From assembly GCA_963746185.1 (NCBI GenBank), contig CAVVAE010000004.1, positions 248,001 through 312,000 on the forward strand: a stretch of 64,000 nt of DNA, written 5' to 3'. Numbering within the stretch: position 1 is the stretch's first letter; every line of letters begins with the position of its first letter. Shown piece after piece: positions 15,869 through 23,964 of this stretch. The notes beneath the pieces were generated by a model that did no database searches, was not told the origin of the DNA, and saw nothing but the letters and a program-made list of their open reading frames with translations. Origin of the DNA: CAVVAE01 sp963746185. Lineage in GTDB: Bacteria; Actinomycetota; Actinomycetes; Propionibacteriales; Nocardioidaceae. Both the position numbers and the translations under genes were made by a program.

Positions 15869-17380
15869 TTAGGGTCGCTTGCAGGGCGGCGTCGGCGGGA
15901 GCTGGCGGACGGCATCGTCAAGCAGGTAGATGTCGTGGCCACAGATCGTCGCGACCACGTGGTAGCGCGACTCGCGCGCCTCTTGGAACGCCTCGGTGTC
16001 GATCTGCCACCAGTTGAAGTCGCCGTACTCGATCAACCAGGTGGGTGCGTCGGGACCCGTCAAGGTGTCGACGAGGTGCGTCAGGTCAGGGTCGCGGCCG
16101 CGCATGGGCAGGCTCCACGAGTAGCGGTACGGCGTCTGCAGCCCGGCTTCCCAGATGATGCTGGGTCTGCCGTATGCGACGAAGATGCCGTCGCTCGGCG
16201 CGGCGGCCTCCTTGAGGTAGCCGGCAATGACCTGCTCGTCGTACCCCTTCAACGTGCCCGAGAACAGCAGGATGCCGCCGATGATCGCGGACAGCACCGA
16301 CGCGAGGACGGCGATCGTCGGGGCGAAGTGCGTACGGAGCCGGGGTGCCACACGTTGGGTGGACAACGCGGCACCCATTGCCAGGACGGGCACCAGCGCA
16401 AGGAGATAGTGCCGCCACCAACTCGCTCCGACCGAGATGCCCAGTACGGCGTACAGCCACATCACGAAGAGCGCGAGGCGCAGGCTGTGGCGGTGTCGGA
16501 CACGGTGGCAGGCCACGAGGAGCTGCCATGACAACAGCGCCAGCCCGCTGACGAGGAAGACGAGAACGAGGATTTGCAGCCGTTCCATCGGCGCGGTGGA
16601 CCCGGACTGGGTCACGATGTCGAACGCTCGCCGGCGGAACACGAAGAGCGCATTCCACAGTGGCACCAGACCAGGCCCCTCGTCGCTGCTGGCCCAGACC
16701 GCTGTGGCGAACAGTGGCGCGGCGACCCCGGCGGCGTACGCCACGATCAGCCGCCAGGTCTTGTGCACCCGCACACCGAGCAGGACCGCTGCGAAGAGGG
16801 CGGCGTCGATGAAGTTCTGCTTCACGAGGAACGCGAGTGACGCAACGATTCCCGCCACCAGAGCGAGGACGAGAGCCTTCTGCGGGGACTCTTCTTTGTA
16901 CTTGACGTGCAGGATCAGGGCGCAACTCACCATCACGAGCGCGCCGGCCATCCCCTCCCCTGTCAGGGCGCCCGCACCAAGGATGATGTTCGACCCGGCG
17001 ACCGACGCGACGAGTGCTGCCGCGACCGCACCGGCCGGGCCGTTGATAATCCGGCCCGCCCACCAGGCGGAAACGATCAAGACGACGCTACAGATCAGGG
17101 AAAACGTGTGTACGAGAACTGGCGATCCGCCCCACCACGCGGCCAGCTTGAAGACGAGCAGGAGGACAGGCGGTCGGTCAACCCACTGGTCGCCGTACAA
17201 CGACGAGCCGCCGCCACCGTGCCACTGCTGGGCCACCATGAGAAAGCCGCCCTCATCGGTCTCGAGCGACCTGTTGAGGAACGGGACGCGCAGGGCCACG
17301 CTGAAGGCGATCGCGATGGCGAGTGAACGCAACGGATGGACCTCGAGCCATACCCAGGCCCGTGTGGCCACCCTCCGCAT
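15869..17380 (-). CDS. GT-C fold membrane glycosyltransferase (ArnT/PMT-like)
   Basis: This 503-residue protein has about 11 transmembrane helices. After the first helix it shows the catalytic-loop pattern of PMT/ArnT enzymes (RVPFLNRSLETDEGGFLM, with acidic residues facing outside) and a second loop with GDQWVDRPPVLLL. The C-terminal 110 residues form a soluble extracytoplasmic domain. Such enzymes use polyprenyl-phosphate sugars to glycosylate lipids, cell wall polymers or proteins. No sugar-phosphate synthase or other wall gene is adjacent, so the acceptor is unknown. Confidence 0.75.
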   Translation of the reverse strand: MRRVATRAWVWLEVHPLRSLAIAIAFSVALRVPFLNRSLETDEGGFLMVAQQWHGGGGSSLYGDQWVDRPPVLLLVFKLAAWWGGSPVLVHTFSLICSVVLIVSAWWAGRIINGPAGAVAAALVASVAGSNIILGAGALTGEGMAGALVMVSCALILHVKYKEESPQKALVLALVAGIVASLAFLVKQNFIDAALFAAVLLGVRVHKTWRLIVAYAAGVAAPLFATAVWASSDEGPGLVPLWNALFVFRRRAFDIVTQSGSTAPMERLQILVLVFLVSGLALLSWQLLVACHRVRHRHSLRLALFVMWLYAVLGISVGASWWRHYLLALVPVLAMGAALSTQRVAPRLRTHFAPTIAVLASVLSAIIGGILLFSGTLKGYDEQVIAGYLKEAAAPSDGIFVAYGRPSIIWEAGLQTPYRYSWSLPMRGRDPDLTHLVDTLTGPDAPTWLIEYGDFNWWQIDTEAFQEARESRYHVVATICGHDIYLLDDAVRQLPPTPPCKRP

Positions 17381-17457
17381 GGCGACAGCCTAGGTGGCCG
17401 CTGCCCGGATTCGTCCGACCGGTCGACGAAGGGAGCGCGCGCCCTCGACCTGACGAA

Positions 17458-17865
17458 TCAGGAGTCGAGTTGCTTGACGAGCGTGGCCGGCGCGATCGTG
17501 CGATAAGCGTCTTCGCAGATCTCGGCGAGCTCGGTGGTGTCAAGGTCGCGGTCGAGGCGGACGCCTAACCAGCCACGATGTCCGACATACGGCGGCCGGA
17601 AGAACCTGTCGGGTTCACCGCGCACCATCTCCTCCTGCGCGCCAGGTGGAGCAGCACACCAGAGGTGCGGAAACTCGTGGTCGTGATGGCCTTCGGTCCA
17701 TACCGTGACGAACGACTTCTTCCCACGCACAAAGAAGGTTGGCGCTCCATGGCTTGGGCGTTCCTCGACCTCTGGGAAGCTCATGCAGGCTTGCCGCACC
17801 TGCTCGGTGGCCGCCTTGTCAGCAGTCTTGGGGCTGCCGTGCTTGGAGCTCTCTCCGTGGGCCAT
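17458..17865 (-). CDS. MmcQ/YjbR family protein
   Basis: This 135-residue protein matches the small CyaY-like fold of MmcQ/YjbR proteins: an N-terminal helix with VRQACMSFPEVEERPSHGAPTF, the strand FFVRGKKSFVTVW, and the terminal DRDLDTTELAEICEDAYRTIAP segment. Family members have been proposed to bind DNA, but their function is unproven. It is monocistronic and reads away from tRNA-Lys. Confidence 0.85.
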   Translation of the reverse strand: MAHGESSKHGSPKTADKAATEQVRQACMSFPEVEERPSHGAPTFFVRGKKSFVTVWTEGHHDHEFPHLWCAAPPGAQEEMVRGEPDRFFRPPYVGHRGWLGVRLDRDLDTTELAEICEDAYRTIAPATLVKQLDS

Positions 17866-17915
17866 ATCTCGATTTTAAGCAGCCATCCCTCGCTGATATG
17901 CTCGCGTTCGCTCTT

Positions 17916-17988
<73 letters not shown>

Positions 17989-18291
17989 CCCTCAGGACCT
18001 GCGGTTTCGTCTTCATGACGGAGCCGCGTTGTCGTGTCAGGATCGTCTTTGGTCACCGATTGGTCACGCGTCGTTCGCGGAATGAGCGAATCAGCGAGGT
18101 CACATGACCACTGCTTCGTATACGCCGACCCGGCTGGGCATCTTCTGCCTGTCCACCTGGGACGGGCCGCGCCTGGACGACGAGCCCAACGAGTAGGCGG
18201 AGATAGCACAAGGGCTCACCGACGGTGATCGGCATGAGCGCGTACGGGACGCCGGCAGATGCGTGCGCTTCTTCCGATTAGGGTTCAGGTC
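17989..18291. other. Intergenic stretch of 303 bp after tRNA-Lys
   Basis: Apart from a weak 30-codon plus-strand frame (18104-18196), no gene is visible. The direct repeat GGTCACCGATTGGTCAC near 18050-18066 may be incidental. This is where an integrase gene would be expected in a tRNA-borne island, but neither strand shows one. Confidence 0.5.
18104..18196 (+). CDS. Possible 30-residue small protein or gene remnant
   Basis: ATG 18104 opens a 30-codon frame ending at TAG 18194-18196. The predicted peptide is MTTASYTPTRL followed by GIFCLSTWDG and an acidic tail. Its codons end mostly in G or C, and GAGG lies five bases upstream, but there is no homology I recognise. It could be a real small gene or part of a decayed one at the island edge. 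Confidence 0.2.
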   Translation: MTTASYTPTRLGIFCLSTWDGPRLDDEPNE

Positions 18292-19416
18292 ATGGAGCCG
18301 ACGGAGAATCAGGGCCCTTACCAGCCACGAACGCCGCCGATGGCCGAGGATGATCCGGTTGTGCGGTGGCTGCTGCAGGGCGATCCGGCGATCCGCTGGC
18401 AGGTGCTGCGCGACCTCGTCAACGCCTCGGAGACCGAGGTGTCGACCGAGCGAGCGCGGGTGGAGCACGAGGGCTGGGGTGCTCGACTGCTGGCGCTCCG
18501 GGCTCCAGATGGCCTGTGGGCGAACGGGGCCTGCTTTCCGGGTACCGCGGCGTTCGCAGCAGCCACTGCGCGGGCTCTTGCTGCCGGTGAGCCACCGCCG
18601 CCTTTCCCGTCGCCCGACGCGGAACCCGCCGAGGCACCGACCGACGGGTCGGGTGCCGAGCCGGGCCAGCCGTGGACCGCGACCTACCCGGTCCTGCTCG
18701 ACCTGTGCCACCTGGGCACACCCCCGGGCGTTCCGGTGATGCAAGAGACCGCACACCTGGTGGCCCGCAACTGCCGCTGGGAGTACGACGGGCTGCCGTT
18801 CTTCGCCGGCGAAGTGGATTGCTGCATCAACGCCGGCACGATCCTGATCGGTGCCTACCTGGGCGTCGACGTCGACCCGGTGGTGCAGCGCCTCGTGGCC
18901 GACCAGATGCCGGATGGTGGCTGGAACTGCTGGGCCGAGACGCGCCCAGCGCCGTCATCCTTCGCAAGCACCCTGGACGTGATCGACGCTCTGCTGAGGT
19001 GGGAGCGCCATACCGGCGGATCTGAGGAGGTCCGCCGGGCTCGCCGGAACGGAGAGGAGTACCTGCTCCGGCGCAACCTCTTCCGGTCGTTACGCACGGG
19101 CGACGTGGTCAACCCGCAATGGACACTGTTCTCCTACCCCCCACGCTGGCACTACGACCTGCTCAAGGCCACGGAGTACTTCGCCCGGCGTGGGGGTACT
19201 CCGGATCCGCGGCTGGCCGAAGCGATCGAACACGTCCGCGCAAAGCGCCGACCCGACGGGCTTTGGCTGCTCGAGAACACCCACTCCGGCGCGGTCCATT
19301 TCCGGTTCGAGGAACCCGACGGCACGCCTAGCCGGTGGAACACCTTGAGGGCGCTGCGGGTGCTGCGCTGGTACGACGCGTCCGCCCACTCCGGCAGCGC
19401 GAGCCAGGCGTCTTGA
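18292..19416 (+). CDS. Squalene-cyclase/prenyltransferase-fold repeat protein
   Basis: This 374-residue soluble protein has several helical-hairpin repeats typical of the alpha/alpha toroid of squalene cyclases and prenyltransferases, including PDGLWANGA, MPDGGWNCWAE and RPDGLWLLEN, i.e. QW-like turns. The DxDD catalytic motif of real cyclases is not evident, so it is unlikely to be a terpene cyclase. A proline/acidic-rich linker lies around residues 105-125. It is the first gene after tRNA-Lys inside the proposed island and has no clear link to the sugar operon. Start ATG 18292 follows TTCAGGTC, a weak ribosome site. Confidence 0.65.
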   Translation: MEPTENQGPYQPRTPPMAEDDPVVRWLLQGDPAIRWQVLRDLVNASETEVSTERARVEHEGWGARLLALRAPDGLWANGACFPGTAAFAAATARALAAGEPPPPFPSPDAEPAEAPTDGSGAEPGQPWTATYPVLLDLCHLGTPPGVPVMQETAHLVARNCRWEYDGLPFFAGEVDCCINAGTILIGAYLGVDVDPVVQRLVADQMPDGGWNCWAETRPAPSSFASTLDVIDALLRWERHTGGSEEVRRARRNGEEYLLRRNLFRSLRTGDVVNPQWTLFSYPPRWHYDLLKATEYFARRGGTPDPRLAEAIEHVRAKRRPDGLWLLENTHSGAVHFRFEEPDGTPSRWNTLRALRVLRWYDASAHSGSASQAS

Positions 19417-19587
19417 CGACAGGTGGCGACATCACGTCGACGGTGGCAGTTGAGCCGTTCCGTTGGAGGAACCAGTACTCCACTGCGAGGGGCGCCAGAC
19501 CGAGTGCGATCACGACCAACCCAGGTCCGGGCAGCACGGTCATCGCCACCCGGCGAGAACCACGATCGGCCCGACAACGGTCATCAC
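19328..19587 (-). pseudogene. PGPGW-like small membrane protein, frameshifted
   Basis: On the minus strand, a frame starting at GTG 19587 encodes a hydrophobic stretch (MMTVVGPIVVLAG) and then hits a stop. One base shifted, the sequence continues as VAMTVLPGPGLVVIALGLAPLAVEYWF, which has the LPGPG core of PGPGW transmembrane proteins. Adding a single G to the GGG run near 19550 joins them into one two-helix protein. The C-terminal end is uncertain because the continuing frame runs antisense into the preceding gene. Only the 160 or so bases upstream of 19430 look coding. Confidence 0.4.
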
Positions 19588-19808
19588 GGCCCGGCCTGGC
19601 GCAGCGTGACGAAGGGGAGCACCACGCCGATCGACACCCTTCAGCGGGCTTCGACACCTGCCGTTGCTATGCCGAGCGCCCACTACCTTCGCCCAGTACG
19701 GTGACGCTAGGTTGAGCAAATCGATTGCGTACAACACAAGCCCAGAGCCCGCGGATAAGCCCCTCACACGCGGCATCGCGGCCAGATCCGGTGTATGAGG
19801 AGGACGAT
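19417..19808. other. Stretch between the cyclase-fold gene and xylA
   Basis: Apart from the frameshifted PGPGW-like frame on the minus strand, these 392 bases carry the xylA upstream region. A small palindrome AATCGATT (19719-19726) in the context TTGAGCAAATCGATTGCG lies 83 bases before the xylA start and could be an operator for one of the cluster's regulators. A GAGGAGG ribosome binding site precedes the xylA ATG. Confidence 0.4.
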
Positions 19809-20999
19809 ATGAGTGAACTTCGACCGACGCCCGAAGACAAGTTCTCCTTCGGGCTGTGGACCGTGGGGTGGCAGGCCCGCGACCCCTTCGGCGACGCCAC
19901 ACGCGAACCCATCGATCCGGTCGACAGCGTGCACACATTGGCTGAGCTCGGGGCTTGGGGCGTCAGCTTCCACGACGACGACCTCGTCCCCTTCGGCAGC
20001 GACGAGAAAACCCGCGACGCGACCATCGCAAGCTTCAGGAAGGCGCTCGACGAGACGGGCCTGGTCGTCCCGATGATGACCACCAACCTGTTCACGCATC
20101 CAGTCTTCAAGGAAGGCGCCTTCACCAGCAATGACCGCGGCGTTCGCCGTTACGCACTCCGCAAGGTCATGCGCAACCTCGACCTCGCCCACGCGCTGGG
20201 CGCCGGGACCTACGTCTTCTGGGGAGGTCGCGAAGGCTCGGAGGTCGATGTCGCGAAGGATGTTCGAGCGGCACTTGACCGCTACCGAGAAGGTCTCGAC
20301 ACACTGTCGCAGTACTGCATCGACAAGGGCTACGACATCCGGTTCGCGATCGAGCCCAAGCCCAATGAGCCACGCGGTGACATCCTGCTGCCGACCGTCG
20401 GCCATGCCCTCGCCTTCATCACCTCACTCGAGCACTCCGACCGAGTCGGTATCAACCCCGAGGTCGGACACGAGCAGATGTCCAACCTCAATTTTGTGCA
20501 TGCCATCTCTCAGGCGCTCTGGCACGACAAGCTGTTCCACATCGACCTCAACGGTCAGCATGGTCCGAAGTTCGACCAGGATCTGGTGTTCGGCCATGGG
20601 GACCTGATCAGCGCCTTCGGCCTCGTGGACCTGCTGGAGTTCGGCGGACCCAACGGCGGACCCGCGTACGACGGGCCGCGCCACTTCGACTACAAGCCGC
20701 TACGTACCGAAGACCTCGACGGCGTCTGGGATTCAGCTGCCTCCAACATGCGGAGCTACCTGCTGCTCAAGCAACGAGTGGCCGCCTTCCGAGCCGATCC
20801 CGAGGTGCAAGCGGCCTTGGCAGCATCCGGCGCGCCCGACCTCGTCACCCCGACCCTGTCCGAAGGGGAAGGCCACGCCGGCCTGATCGCCGATCGATCT
20901 GCCTTCGAGGAGTTCGACGCCGAGAGGTCCGGCCGGCGGGCGCATGGCGCGATCCGCATCGATCAGCTCATGATCGAGCACCTGCTCGGCGCCCGCTGA
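19809..20999 (+). CDS. xylA: Xylose isomerase
   Basis: XylA converts D-xylose to D-xylulose in the cytoplasm. The 396-residue protein is a TIM barrel of the Streptomyces-type (class I) family. Metal and catalytic residues are visible: the HDDDLVPFG loop (active-site His and Asp), EPKPNEPRGD (Glu and Lys), NPEVGHEQM (Glu and His), HIDLNGQHGPKFDQDLVFG (three Asp) and FDYKP (Asp). The start at ATG 19809 follows a strong GAGGAGG site. It is followed 35 bases later by xylB in the same direction, so the two form a pentose entry operon, probably controlled by the ROK regulator downstream. Confidence 0.97.
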   Translation: MSELRPTPEDKFSFGLWTVGWQARDPFGDATREPIDPVDSVHTLAELGAWGVSFHDDDLVPFGSDEKTRDATIASFRKALDETGLVVPMMTTNLFTHPVFKEGAFTSNDRGVRRYALRKVMRNLDLAHALGAGTYVFWGGREGSEVDVAKDVRAALDRYREGLDTLSQYCIDKGYDIRFAIEPKPNEPRGDILLPTVGHALAFITSLEHSDRVGINPEVGHEQMSNLNFVHAISQALWHDKLFHIDLNGQHGPKFDQDLVFGHGDLISAFGLVDLLEFGGPNGGPAYDGPRHFDYKPLRTEDLDGVWDSAASNMRSYLLLKQRVAAFRADPEVQAALAASGAPDLVTPTLSEGEGHAGLIADRSAFEEFDAERSGRRAHGAIRIDQLMIEHLLGAR

Positions 21000-21034
21000 A
21001 GAACTAATCCCACCGCTCGACAAGGGAAGGCACC

Positions 21035-22459
21035 ATGCCACTCGTCGCCGGCGTCGACTCCTCAACCCAGTCGTGCAAGGTCACTGTGTGCGATGCGTCG
21101 ACCGGTGAGGTGGTGCGCTCCGCGAGCGAGCCGCATCCTGATGGAACCGAGGTCGATCCACGTGCATGGTGGGACGCACTTCAGGCCGCCATCGCCGGCG
21201 CCGGCGGCTTGGACGACGTAGCCGCTGTCGCCGTCGGCGCGCAGCAGCATGGGATGGTGTGCCTCGATGAGGGCGGGGAGGTAGTCAGACCGGCCCTGCT
21301 GTGGAACGACACCAGATCAGCACAGGCCGCGCTCGACCTCATCCAGGAGCTGGGTGGAGGTGAGACCGGCAGCAAAGCATGGGCAGAAGCTGTCGGCTCG
21401 GTTCCGGTCGCATCGTTCACCGTCACCAAACTGCGGTGGATGGCCGAACACGAGCCTGCCAACGCGTCGCGGACATCCGCTGTGTGCTTACCGCACGACT
21501 ACCTCACGTGGCGGCTCAGCGGCTCAACGAATCCCGGCACACTCGCGACTGATCGAAGCGACGCGAGCGGTACGGGCTACTGGGCAGCCTCCACCGGGAC
21601 ATACCGCGACGACCTCTTCGAACGTGGCCTCGGCCGTGAAGCCTTCAAGCCCCGTGTCCTGGGTCCCGCGGACGTCGCCGGCCAGACAAGCAGCGGGCGG
21701 TTGCTTGGACCTGGCAGCGGCGACAACGCGGCGGCAGCGCTCGGGCTCGGAGCTGAACCGGGCGACGTCATCGTCTCGATCGGGACCTCTGGTGTCGTCT
21801 GCGCCGTCGCCGAGCAGCCGACTCGTGATCCGAGTGGAACGGTTGCCGGATTCGCAGATGCGACTGGCCGGTACCTGCCGTTAGTCGCAACCCTCAACGC
21901 AGCAAGGGTTCTCGACGCCGCCACCCACCTGCTCGGCATCGACCACGACGAACTGTCCACTCTGGCGCTGTCCGCGCCACCCGGATCCGACGGTCTCGTT
22001 CTCGTCCCGTACCTCGACGGCGAACGCACCCCCAACCGTCCCGATGCCACAGGTGCCGTCCACGGGTTGACCCGCGCCACGGCGACGCCGGCACATCTGG
22101 CCCGCGCGGCGATCGAGGGCTTGATGTGCGGTCTCGCTGATGCTGTCGCGGCGGTCGAACAGCAAGGAGTCACCCTGAGCAGGCTGATCCTGGTTGGTGG
22201 TGCGGCGAGATCACCTGCCGTGCGCCAGATCGCGTCTGCCGTACTGGGCCTCCCCGTGACGATCCCCACGATCGGCGAGTACGTCGCCAGGGGCGCTGCC
22301 CGCCAAGCCGCCTGGGTGCTGTCAGGCCAGGATGAGCCACCGGCCTGGCCGCTTGCCGAGTCTGCCTACGTCGAGGTGGCCCCCACGCCCCATGTGCGAG
22401 ACCGTTACGCCGACGTTCGTGATCTCACCGCCAATCGACCAACCGGTTCGGCGCCCTGA
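21035..22459 (+). CDS. xylB: Xylulokinase (FGGY family)
   Basis: XylB phosphorylates D-xylulose to xylulose 5-phosphate, the step after XylA. The 474-residue protein has the two-domain FGGY sugar kinase fold: an N-terminal phosphate loop (VAGVDSSTQSCKVTV), the catalytic-base region LPHDYLTWRLSG, the ATP-binding segment VSIGTSGVV, and a C-terminal FGGY signature region (GLTRATATPAHLARAAIEG) with GGAARSPAVRQI. A GGGAAGG site lies upstream of ATG 21035. The gene order xylA-xylB-ROK is classical for actinobacterial xylose operons. Confidence 0.95.
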   Translation: MPLVAGVDSSTQSCKVTVCDASTGEVVRSASEPHPDGTEVDPRAWWDALQAAIAGAGGLDDVAAVAVGAQQHGMVCLDEGGEVVRPALLWNDTRSAQAALDLIQELGGGETGSKAWAEAVGSVPVASFTVTKLRWMAEHEPANASRTSAVCLPHDYLTWRLSGSTNPGTLATDRSDASGTGYWAASTGTYRDDLFERGLGREAFKPRVLGPADVAGQTSSGRLLGPGSGDNAAAALGLGAEPGDVIVSIGTSGVVCAVAEQPTRDPSGTVAGFADATGRYLPLVATLNAARVLDAATHLLGIDHDELSTLALSAPPGSDGLVLVPYLDGERTPNRPDATGAVHGLTRATATPAHLARAAIEGLMCGLADAVAAVEQQGVTLSRLILVGGAARSPAVRQIASAVLGLPVTIPTIGEYVARGAARQAAWVLSGQDEPPAWPLAESAYVEVAPTPHVRDRYADVRDLTANRPTGSAP

Positions 22460-22579
22460 CTCGTTCAGCGGCGTCGCACAGCCATTGACACGACCACACG
22501 TGGGTTCGAAACAAACGCTCGGCGAAGTGTCGAGGCCTTCTCCTGCTCGGTCTTCCGCCACCGTGGCATCATCGTCGGC

Positions 22580-23782
22580 GTGAACGCTCCATCCCTGGGC
22601 CCAGTCGAGACTGCCACGCAAGCGCGCATCCTCTGCCTGCTACGTGACCACGGAGCGATGTCACGAGTGGACCTCTCCGAGCAAACCGGCGCCTCCAGAA
22701 CCACCATCGCGGCTGAGGTCTCTCGGCTCGCCGACCTCGGCTACCTGCATGACGCTGGGGCCGCCCAGTCCCGTGGCGGTCGCAGGTCACGGATGGTCGC
22801 GCTGCCCGCCAACCTCGCCTTCGTTGGCATCGATATCGGAAGCACGTCGATCGATGTGGCGCTCACCAACGCCCAGTTGGAGGTGCTGGCCCAGATCTCT
22901 GAGGACTGCGACATCCGGCAGGGTCCACAGCCCGTGCTGTCCCGCGTGCGCGAGCTCGTGTCCAAGCTCCGCGAGCAACACCCCGAGCTGCGGCCCGTCG
23001 CTGTCGGCATCGGCGTGCCTGGCCCGGTCGACTTTGACCGCGGCCGCCCGGTATCTCCGCCGATCATGCCGGGCTGGGACCGCTATCCCGTGCGCGACGC
23101 CGTGGGGACCGCCCTCGGCCTCCCCGCCGTGCTCGACAACGACGTCAACGTGATGGCCATGGGGGAACTGCATTCCGGGGTGGCACGCCACCTAGACTCG
23201 TTTCTCTTCGTCAAGATCGGCACAGGAATCGGCTGTGGCATCGTCGTCCACGGCGAGCTTTACCGGGGTATCGACGGATGCGCCGGCGACATCGGCCACA
23301 TTCGCGCCGACGCCACCGGACCGCTCTGTGCCTGTGGCAACATCGGCTGTCTCGAAGCGTTCTTCGGTGGGGCGGCACTCGCACGCGACGGCCTGGCCGC
23401 GGCGGAGTCCGGCCAGTCGCCGATCCTGGCGCAGTTGTTGGCTACCGATGGCGTCGTCACCGCAGTACACGTGTCTCGCGCCGCGGCGGCCGGGGATGCC
23501 GTCTCGACCGCACTCGTGCGGTCGGGCGGGCAGCGACTCGGCTCGGTGCTCGCAGGACTGGTGTCGTTCTTCAACCCCGCCATGGTCGTCATCGGCGGCC
23601 AGGTCGCCCGGATCGGTCACGAGCTGCTGGCCGAGGTCCGCAGCGTCGTCTACCAGCGCTCGCTGGCCCTGGCCACTGAAAACATGCCGATCGTGCACAG
23701 CGAACTAGAAGGTCAAGGCGGCGTGGTAGGCGCCGCACGGCTGGCATCAGACCTCATTTTCGTCAGAGACTTCGCACGGTAA
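22580..23782 (+). CDS. ROK family regulator, XylR/NagC-like (first copy)
   Basis: This 400-residue protein has an N-terminal winged HTH (about residues 10-70: ATQARILCLLRDHGAMSRVDLSEQTGASRTTIAAEVSRL) and a C-terminal ROK sugar-kinase-like domain. The domain carries the glucokinase-like phosphate motif (FVGIDIGSTSIDVAL), a GTGIGCGIVV segment and the zinc-binding CACGNIGCLEAF motif. Repressors of this type sense sugars such as xylose or N-acetylglucosamine. Start GTG 22580 gives the usual length. It lies downstream of xylB with 120 bases between, so it probably controls xylAB. Confidence 0.9.
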   Translation: MNAPSLGPVETATQARILCLLRDHGAMSRVDLSEQTGASRTTIAAEVSRLADLGYLHDAGAAQSRGGRRSRMVALPANLAFVGIDIGSTSIDVALTNAQLEVLAQISEDCDIRQGPQPVLSRVRELVSKLREQHPELRPVAVGIGVPGPVDFDRGRPVSPPIMPGWDRYPVRDAVGTALGLPAVLDNDVNVMAMGELHSGVARHLDSFLFVKIGTGIGCGIVVHGELYRGIDGCAGDIGHIRADATGPLCACGNIGCLEAFFGGAALARDGLAAAESGQSPILAQLLATDGVVTAVHVSRAAAAGDAVSTALVRSGGQRLGSVLAGLVSFFNPAMVVIGGQVARIGHELLAEVRSVVYQRSLALATENMPIVHSELEGQGGVVGAARLASDLIFVRDFAR

Positions 23783-23835
23783 CTTGCAAAAGTTCTCCTC
23801 AAAGCGTTGACACTCAGCCTCCATGGCCATAGTTT
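23781..23835 (+). promoter_or_regulatory. Promoter and operator candidate before the ABC importer cluster
   Basis: AACTT-GCAA-AAGTT (23781-23794) is a perfect 5-bp inverted repeat. A TTGACA hexamer (23807-23812) is followed after 17 bases by TAGTTT (23830-23835), a plausible but weak -10 element. The site lies before the second ROK regulator and so could drive the whole transport cluster. The start codon is at 23965, leaving a leader of about 120 bases. Confidence 0.4.
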
Positions 23836-23964
23836 TCTGTGACAGCGGTCGTACGGCGGACACTTCACCGGCGTATTCATCCCCGAAACCACGTCGATTC
23901 GGCTATGCGAACAACAAATATCGGCCTGGCAGACAACAAAGAGTCTTGGCATGAGGAGCAGTCG

